Of a stretch of 64,000 nt of DNA, positions 59,173-64,000 are shown one piece after another. Position numbers and translations under genes: made by a program. The notes beneath the pieces are model-generated. The model was not told the origin of the DNA. It worked only from the letters and a program-made list of their open reading frames with translations, and ran no database searches. Source of the stretch: Siccirubricoccus deserti (GTDB taxonomy: Bacteria; Pseudomonadota; Alphaproteobacteria; Acetobacterales; Acetobacteraceae); the NCBI RefSeq assembly GCF_014283215.1, contig NZ_JACOMF010000008.1, positions 62,001 to 126,000 on the forward strand. Direction: 5' to 3'. The first letter of the stretch is position 1. Every line of letters begins with the position of its first letter.

Positions 59173-60705
59173 ATGACACGCTTCCTGGGCACTCTTTGGG
59201 ATGGTCTTGCGCTGCGCCGGCAGCGCGTCGGCGCCGATCCGGACGCTCCGTTGCGCGCGGTGGCGCTGCCACCGGACTGGCCGGCCGAGGCCGCGGCGGC
59301 GCTGGCCGCCCTCGCCCCCGGCAAAGGGCCGGCAAGCCTGCCGCGCGCCGCCGAGGCCTGGATCAGCCGCGCCGCCCGCGGCGGCCTCAAGGCCGGTACC
59401 TTGGACGCGCCCGGGGCGGAGGCGCTTGCCGAAGGGCTGCGCGCCCTGCTGCTTAGCCGTCGCGGCAGCGCCGGGGCCGAGGCCTGGGGCAGCGGCCGCG
59501 ACACCCGCTTCGTGCTCAACCTGCCGGCCTTCCTGGATCCTGACGGCGGCTTCGACCTTGAAGCCTATGCCGCAGCCTGCGCCCTGGCCGTCCGCGCCCT
59601 GGACGCGCTGGCCGGCGGCCGCGCCACCAGGCTCCGACTCGGCTTCGCCGACCTCGCCGGGCTGCTCTGTGGCCTCGGCCTCGCCTATGATTCGCCGGAG
59701 GGGCGGGCCACCGCCGCCGGCATCGCCGCCCTGACGCGCGGCGCGGCGGAGGCCGAGTCGGGCCGGCTGGCCACGCGCCTCGGGGTGCGGGAGCCGGTCG
59801 CGCTGCTCTGGCCGGCGCCGCCCGCCGAGACGCCGGTGCCCGGCCTCGCCGCTGCCGCCCGTGCCGCGCTGGATGCCGCCGCCGCCGCACCCGGCCTGCG
59901 CCACCAGGGGCTGCTCGCCCTGGCGCCGCCCGATGCGGTGGAGGCGCTGCTCGGCGCCGAAACCGGTGGGCTCGCCCCGGCCGCCGGCAGTACCCGCCCG
60001 GTGCTGACCGAGGCCGGCGAATGGGCCGAGGTGCCGACCCAGGCCGCGCTGCGCGTCACCCGGCATTACGCCGATCGTGCCAGCGCGTTGCTGGCGCCGG
60101 CCACCGAAGCCGCCCGGGCGGCGATGCGGGCGGCGATCGCGCCCTTCCTGCATGCCGCGCCGCCCGCGCCGGTCGCCCTGCCCGCCCCGGCCCGCCCGGC
60201 GCCGCGCAGCGCCACCCCGCCGCTGCGCCGCCACGCCGGCACCACCCTGCATGTCGCGGTCGGCGGCCATCGCGTCGCGCTGCGCACCGCCGAGGATGCG
60301 GAGGGGCGGCTGCTGGAGATCGCCTTCAGCCTGTCCAAGGAAGGCGCGGCCTTCCGCAGCCTGATGGACAGCTTCGCCCAGGCGGTCTCGCTCGGGTTGC
60401 AGGGCGGCGTGCCGCTTTCGGACTACGTCGAGGCCTTCGCCTATACCCGCTTCGGCCCCTCCGGCACGGTGGACGGCGATCCGGCGATCCCGCGCGCCAC
60501 CTCGGTACTGGACTGGGCCTTCCGCCGGCTGGCGCTGGATTACCTCGGCCGCAGCGACCTGCCGCAGCCGAGCGAGGAGGATTGCGCCGGGGATACCGTG
60601 GGCAGCGCCGCCCAGGTGGCGCCGCTGCTACCGCTGGATTTGCCGGAGTTGCCGGCCGCGGCCAGTCCGCGCGGGCGGAGGCGGGCGTTGCGGCTGGTGG
60701 GGTGA
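59173..60705 (+). CDS. NrdJ-derived protein without class II RNR active-site motif
   Basis: A 510-aa protein related to adenosylcobalamin-dependent ribonucleotide reductase but far shorter. Residues about 156-185 (RLGFADLAGLLCGLGLAYDS and EGRATAAGIAALTRGAAEAE) match the GYANIGGLLMxxGLPYDS region of NrdJ. The last third (SKEGAAFRSLMDSFAQAVSL, VEAFAYTRFGPSGTVDGDP, ATSVLDWAFRRLALDYLGR) is close to the NrdJ C-terminus. I see no NPCSE-type active-site Cys/Glu motif and only four or five Cys in all. Reductase activity is therefore unlikely; a regulatory or decoy role is inference. Divergent from NDUFA12. Confidence 0.8.
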   Translation: MTRFLGTLWDGLALRRQRVGADPDAPLRAVALPPDWPAEAAAALAALAPGKGPASLPRAAEAWISRAARGGLKAGTLDAPGAEALAEGLRALLLSRRGSAGAEAWGSGRDTRFVLNLPAFLDPDGGFDLEAYAAACALAVRALDALAGGRATRLRLGFADLAGLLCGLGLAYDSPEGRATAAGIAALTRGAAEAESGRLATRLGVREPVALLWPAPPAETPVPGLAAAARAALDAAAAAPGLRHQGLLALAPPDAVEALLGAETGGLAPAAGSTRPVLTEAGEWAEVPTQAALRVTRHYADRASALLAPATEAARAAMRAAIAPFLHAAPPAPVALPAPARPAPRSATPPLRRHAGTTLHVAVGGHRVALRTAEDAEGRLLEIAFSLSKEGAAFRSLMDSFAQAVSLGLQGGVPLSDYVEAFAYTRFGPSGTVDGDPAIPRATSVLDWAFRRLALDYLGRSDLPQPSEEDCAGDTVGSAAQVAPLLPLDLPELPAAASPRGRRRALRLVG

Positions 60706-60708
60706 AGA

Positions 60709-60725
60709 CGGGGGCTTTGCCCCCG
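60709..60725. terminator. GC hairpin after the NrdJ-like gene
   Basis: CGGGGGC, loop TTT, GCCCCCG: seven base pairs, four bases after the stop, no T-run. Confidence 0.5.
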
Positions 60726-60876
60726 CGTCCCCGCCGGGGCCGAAGCGCGACCCCGGACTCCGCACGTAAGGCAGCATTGGAATTGCGTTTCCGGGTAGCC
60801 TCAAGGAACTCGTCGCGTCCACGGCGCTGCATGAGTAGGGAAGAGGCTCCAGGTGCCCCAAGCCAAGGCCGGGGCC

Positions 60877-60900
60877 TGGGGGGACGCTCGTCCCCCCAGC
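60877..60900. terminator. GC hairpin before the end of the DapA-like gene
   Basis: CTGGGGGGAC, loop GCTC, GTCCCCCCAG: ten exact base pairs. It lies 34 bases beyond the stop of the convergent minus-strand gene and can serve it as a transcription end. The 60726-60876 stretch shows no coding frame. Confidence 0.5.
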
Positions 60901-60933
60901 GAAGGCACGGAGGCAGCGCCCCGTTCTTCCCCC

Positions 60934-61851
60934 CTACCCTCTCTCACCCCGGCCAAGCCGTTCCAGCAGGAACTCCACCTCCGCCTGCGTCTCCGCCGAG
61001 AGCTTCGGACCTGGCGCCCGCAGCGCCGCGCTGGCGATGAAGCCACGCCGTTGCAGCACGTATTTCCGCACCGCGAGGCCGAGGCCCGGCTGCAGCTCGG
61101 TGCGGATCAGCGGCAGGTGCGGGTCGAAGGCGTCGTGGGCCGCGGCGCGGTCGCCGGCGGCCATCAGTCGGCAGACCTGCACCAGCATCTCGGGGAAGGC
61201 GTAGCCGGTCATGATGCCGTCTGCGCCACGGTGCAGCTCCTCCGGCAGGAATTGGCCACCATTGCCGCCGAGGATGCTGATCCGCCGCATCCGGCCCTCC
61301 GCGGTCAGCCGGCGCAAAGCCGAGAGCTTGTCGAGCCCCGGCCAGTCCTCGGCCTTCAGCATCACCAGTCGCGGATCCTCCGCCATGCGGCGGATCATCT
61401 CCACCGACATGAAGGTGCCGGTCGCCTGCGGGAAATCCTGCAGCACATAAGGCGCGTCACCGACCACCGCCGCGGCCTGGGCGATGTAGCCGACCACCGC
61501 GTCATCGCCGCGCAGCCCGGCGGGCGGAGCGATCATCACCCCGGCGGCGCCGGCGTCCATCGCCCCCGCCGCCAGCGCCTTCATGCTGGCGAAGCCGGGC
61601 GAGGAGACGCCGACGATCACCGGCACCCGCCCGGCGACGCGCTTCAGCACCCGGGCGGTGAAAGCAAGCGCCTCGGCGCCGTCGAGCTTCGGCGCCTCGC
61701 CCATGATGCCGAGGATGGTCAGGCCCGAGGCGCCGGCGGCGAGGAAGCCATCGACCATGCGGTCGGTGCTCGCCTCGTCCAGCGCACCGGTGTCGGTGAA
61801 GGGCGTCGGCGCGATGACGAAGACGCCACGCGCGGTTTCATCGAGGCGCAT
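60934..61851 (-). CDS. DapA-superfamily lyase/aldolase, not dihydrodipicolinate synthase
   Basis: A class I aldolase-fold protein of 305 aa. The Schiff-base Lys is in RLVMLKAEDWPG. In dihydrodipicolinate synthase the GTTGE motif supplies the proton-relay Thr and a LYNxP motif supplies the Tyr; here these are LGIMGEAPK and LQDFP. Both substitutions argue for a different substrate, such as a keto acid or sugar-acid aldolase or dehydratase. Its ATG overlaps the stop of the upstream amidohydrolase (TGATG), so the two enzymes probably act in the same pathway. Confidence 0.85.
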   Translation of the reverse strand: MRLDETARGVFVIAPTPFTDTGALDEASTDRMVDGFLAAGASGLTILGIMGEAPKLDGAEALAFTARVLKRVAGRVPVIVGVSSPGFASMKALAAGAMDAGAAGVMIAPPAGLRGDDAVVGYIAQAAAVVGDAPYVLQDFPQATGTFMSVEMIRRMAEDPRLVMLKAEDWPGLDKLSALRRLTAEGRMRRISILGGNGGQFLPEELHRGADGIMTGYAFPEMLVQVCRLMAAGDRAAAHDAFDPHLPLIRTELQPGLGLAVRKYVLQRRGFIASAALRAPGPKLSAETQAEVEFLLERLGRGERG

Positions 61852-63278
61852 CAGGCGGCTCCCGTGGACATGTTGAAGGGTGGTTGGACGTCCGGCGACA
61901 GCACCGGCTCATAGGGGTTGCCCTCGGTGCGGGCGGCGAGCTCGGCCTTGGCGGCGGCGACCAGTTCCGGGTCGCGCAGCGCATCCACCGCGGTGCCGGC
62001 CATCACCTTCGCCACATGCACCATGCCCTTATGCGCCGCCGGCAGCATGCCCTGGGCGGTGAGCTGCCAGGAATGGCCCGGCGTGCCGATGGCATGGGTG
62101 GCGCCGCGCGCCTGCACCGTCGGCACCACCCAGGAGACATCGCCGACGTCGGTGGAACCGACCATCGGCGCGCCCTTCACCTCCAGCGGCACCACCACAT
62201 CGCAGAGGGTCACGCCCTTGCGCACCGGCAGGCCGATCCGTCGCCAGGAGGCGGCGATGTCCTCCTCGCTCAAGGTCGCCTGGAATTCGGCTGCCTTGGC
62301 GCGATCGGCTTCGTCGAACGGCGGCGGGCCGAGCCGCTCGAGGTTGGCCTGCATGGCGCGTTCCAGCGGTGCATTGCCGAGCAGGTTGGAGACGCCGCTG
62401 ACCACCTTCGCGGTGACCTGTGTCTCGGTCATCAGCGCCGCGCCCTCGGCGATCCTGCGGACGCGGGCGATCAGCGCCCGCAGCTCCACCAGGTCCCGGG
62501 CGCGGATCAGGTAGCGGACCTTGGCGGTGGGCTGTACCACATTCGGGGCGACGCCGCCGGCATCGAGATAGGCGTAGTGGATGCGCGCGTCGCTCGGCAT
62601 GTGCTCGCGCATGTAGTTCACGCCGACATTCATCAGCTCCACCGCATCCAGCGCGCTGCGGCCGAGGTGCGGCGCGGCGGCGGCGTGGGAGGCGCGGCCG
62701 GTGAAGCCGAAGTCGATGCGGGTATTGGCCAGCGACACCGCTTCCTGCACCGCGGCGAAGGCGGCGGGGTGCCAGGAGATGGCGATGTCGACATCGGCGA
62801 AGGCGCCGTCCCGCACCATGAAGCCCTTGGCGGCGCCACCCTCCTCGGCCGGGCAGCCATAGTAGCGCACCCGTCCGGGCAGCATGTTCTCTTCCAGGTA
62901 TTCCTTCACCGCCGTCGCCGCCAGCAGCGACGCCGAGCCGAGCAGGTTGTGGCCGCAGCCATGGCCGAAGCCCGGCCCCGGCAGCGGCCGCGGCTCGGCC
63001 ACCCCGGCTTCCTGGCTCAGCCCCGGCAGCGCGTCGTATTCGCCGAGGATGGCGATGACCGGCCCGCCCTCCCCCGCCTCGCCCATGACGGCCGTCGGGA
63101 TGCCGGCAACCTGCTCGGTGACCCGGAAGCCCTGGTCGCGCAGCATGGCGGTGTGCTCCGCGCAGGAGCGGGTCTCGGTATAGGCGAGTTCCGGCATGCC
63201 CCAGATCCGGTCCGATAGCGCGGTGAATTCCGGTGTCCTGGCGTCGACCAGCCGCCACACCGCCTCGGTGTTCCGCAT
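61851..63278 (-). CDS. M20-family amidohydrolase (AbgB-like)
   Basis: A 475-aa binuclear-metal amidohydrolase of the AbgB / p-aminobenzoyl-glutamate hydrolase type. Motifs: ILGEYDALPGLS (Asp ligand), GHGCGHNLLGSASL (His ligands), GCPAEEGGAAKG (catalytic Glu) and GTPGHSWQL (C-terminal His). The dimerisation domain includes FGFTGRASHAAAAPH. AGGAGG five to seven bases before ATG 63278 supports this start; ATG 63293 lacks one. Substrate unknown: aromatic or acyl amide conjugates are typical. Confidence 0.9.
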   Translation of the reverse strand: MRNTEAVWRLVDARTPEFTALSDRIWGMPELAYTETRSCAEHTAMLRDQGFRVTEQVAGIPTAVMGEAGEGGPVIAILGEYDALPGLSQEAGVAEPRPLPGPGFGHGCGHNLLGSASLLAATAVKEYLEENMLPGRVRYYGCPAEEGGAAKGFMVRDGAFADVDIAISWHPAAFAAVQEAVSLANTRIDFGFTGRASHAAAAPHLGRSALDAVELMNVGVNYMREHMPSDARIHYAYLDAGGVAPNVVQPTAKVRYLIRARDLVELRALIARVRRIAEGAALMTETQVTAKVVSGVSNLLGNAPLERAMQANLERLGPPPFDEADRAKAAEFQATLSEEDIAASWRRIGLPVRKGVTLCDVVVPLEVKGAPMVGSTDVGDVSWVVPTVQARGATHAIGTPGHSWQLTAQGMLPAAHKGMVHVAKVMAGTAVDALRDPELVAAAKAELAARTEGNPYEPVLSPDVQPPFNMSTGAA

Positions 63279-63313
63279 CAAGCCCTCCTTCATGCCGTGG
63301 CCACCGCGGGACG

Positions 63314-63602
63314 TCATCCCCGGCGCGCCCTCAGGCTGTCCAAGTCATAGCCGGCGACGCGCTTGTAGCCAGAGGTGATGGCCAGCATTTCCGCCTGCGA
63401 CATCACATCCTCGATGCGGTCGAAGGGCTGGTCGCCCGTGCGCTCGAACACCTCGCGCAGGATGGCGTCGGGCGGGGCACGGCGATTGGTCAGCACCACC
63501 TGGGTGGTCGCCGGCAACCGCTCCGCTTCATAGGCCCGCAGCGCTACGCGCGGGTCGTCGGCGTGGCGGGCGAGCTGGTCGGCGAGGCAGCGGGCGTCGA
63601 GG
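63314..63602 (-). pseudogene. Truncated end of an FAD-dependent monooxygenase
   Basis: The frame reads LDARCLADQLARHADDPRVALRAYEAERLP, TTQVVLTNRRAPPDAILREV, FDRIEDVMSQAEMLAI and YKRVAGYD, which is the C-terminal third of salicylate-hydroxylase-like flavin monooxygenases (residues about 290-390 of the family). The N-terminal FAD-binding GxGxxG domain is absent: coding similarity stops at about 63602, exactly where repeat A copy 3 begins. No start codon or ribosome-binding site fits. It is a remnant, probably decayed by deletion or repeat insertion. Confidence 0.75.
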
Positions 63603-63690
63603 GGCGCGAACGCCCCGGAGCGTGAAGCCGCTCGACAACGCAGGCTACAGCGGATCGGCATGCAGACGTGAACGCAATCCGCCGCAGCGG
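63601..63690. repeat. Dispersed palindromic repeat family A, copy 3
   Basis: Contains GGGGCG-CGAA-CGCCCC (63601-63616), CGGAGCGTGAAGCCGCTC, CAGGCTACAGCGGAT and ACGCAATCCGCCGCAGC, corresponding block by block to copy 2 read on the minus strand. It abuts the truncated monooxygenase frame. Confidence 0.65.
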
Positions 63691-63742
63691 GCGTGGCGCG
63701 GGGCGGCGCGCCAATCATGCCCGCTGCGGCCAGCCTCATACT

Positions 63743-63860
63743 GGCGGCATGAATGTTCCATTCATGCCGGTGCCGCGTAGCCAAGTGTTCCGGAGGATCG
63801 CGCCTATTGGTGCGACGTCCGGCGATTGCGGCGCGGTTGACCGGTCACGAAGAACCGCCG
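63743..63860. repeat. Dispersed intergenic repeat family B, copy 2
   Basis: GGCATGAAT-GTTCC-ATTCATGCC (63746-63768) is a perfect nine-base stem, followed by GCGTAGCCAAGT and later TTGACCGGTCACGAAGAACC. The blocks are in the same order and orientation as in copy 1 at 43563-43668. Confidence 0.6.
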
Positions 63861-63870
63861 CCAGTGTCAA

Positions 63871-64000
63871 TCAGCCTTGATGCGGGCGGCGGCCACGACG
63901 TCGCGCATCTCGCCGACCTCGCGGCGCAGGAAGGTAGCGAAATCCGCCACCTGCAGCGGCGCCGGGATGGCGCCCTCGGCCGCCAGGTAGCGGCCGAAGC
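63871..64000 (-). CDS. Bug-family receptor, partial (C-terminal end)
   Basis: The minus-strand frame running out of the window reads GRYLAAEGAIPAPLQVADFA, then FLRREVGEMRDVVAAARIKA and stop. This is the usual C-terminal helix of tripartite tricarboxylate receptors. The start is beyond base 64000. Identification rests on 43 residues. Confidence 0.6.
   Translation of the reverse strand, partial: LRPLPGGRGRHPGAAAGGGFRYLPAPRGRRDARRRGRRPHQG

Noticed and set aside
60934-61851. dapA for lysine synthesis
   Set aside because: Key Thr and Tyr motifs are replaced and the neighbour is a catabolic hydrolase.

Overview
The window is high-GC DNA (about 70 percent by eye) with strong third-position GC bias, so long antisense shadow frames are common. 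Gene content points to an alphaproteobacterium of the Acetobacteraceae / Rhodospirillales type (Roseomonas-like). Indicators are an NDUFA12-type complex I accessory protein, the Hsp20-DUF1150 pair, lptC-lptA-lptB-rpoN-hpf, a full pqq operon, a NrdJ-related protein, and several Bug-family (tripartite tricarboxylate) receptors. This placement is inference. No prophage, insertion sequence or CRISPR array was seen.

Layout. 1-2.3 kb: a TctD/TctE-like two-component system. 2.4-3.3 kb: tRNA-Leu(CAG) with a good sigma-70 promoter, then RNase D. 3.3-8.4 kb: LPS export lptC, lptA, lptB, then rpoN and the long-form ribosome hibernation factor. 8.5-10.8 kb: small conserved genes and a transglutaminase-like gene broken by one in-frame stop. 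10.7-13.4 kb (minus): a CxxC micro-ORF, a MetE-like protein, a cytochrome c and a beta-propeller protein. 13.7-16.9 kb: DUF1150 and Hsp20, then def-fmt-truA. 17.0-24.2 kb: an amidase with a small coupled partner, diverging from a catabolic operon of three mandelate-racemase/enolase paralogues, a 2-hydroxyacid dehydrogenase and a Bug receptor. 24.3-32.2 kb: PsiF-like protein, AsmA, DUF1194, hydrolase, Bug receptor, gamma-glutamyltransferase and enoyl-CoA hydratase.

32.2-37.7 kb: the phosphate regulon pstSCAB-phoU-phoB behind a three-repeat PHO box. 37.7-43.5 kb: nucleoside deoxyribosyltransferase-like protein, an alpha/beta hydrolase, a branched-chain-type ABC transporter (livHMGF, no binding protein) and a second enoyl-CoA hydratase. 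43.5-47.8 kb (minus): structured intergenic DNA and pqqA-pqqA'-pqqB-pqqC-pqqD-pqqE with two precursor-peptide genes. 47.9-50.4 kb: asd and icd. 50.5-59 kb: a membrane Ser/Thr kinase, a Bug receptor, WrbA, an ankyrin protein, a PNPOx-fold protein, and the operon NDUFA12-mlaD-hypothetical-DUF2155-MBL hydrolase. 59-64 kb: a NrdJ-derived protein without the class II active-site motif, a DapA-superfamily protein, an M20 amidohydrolase, a decayed flavin monooxygenase end, repeats, and the end of another Bug receptor.

Main points of interest: (i) two PqqA precursors, the pqqB-proximal one with Cys at the position of the cross-linked Tyr; (ii) the NrdJ-like probable pseudoenzyme; (iii) two families of palindromic dispersed repeats, one copy lying between the two pqqA genes and another abutting a truncated gene; (iv) the transglutaminase-like gene with a single in-frame TGA; (v) the three-paralogue enolase-superfamily operon. 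All family calls were made by reading motifs; no database search was run.
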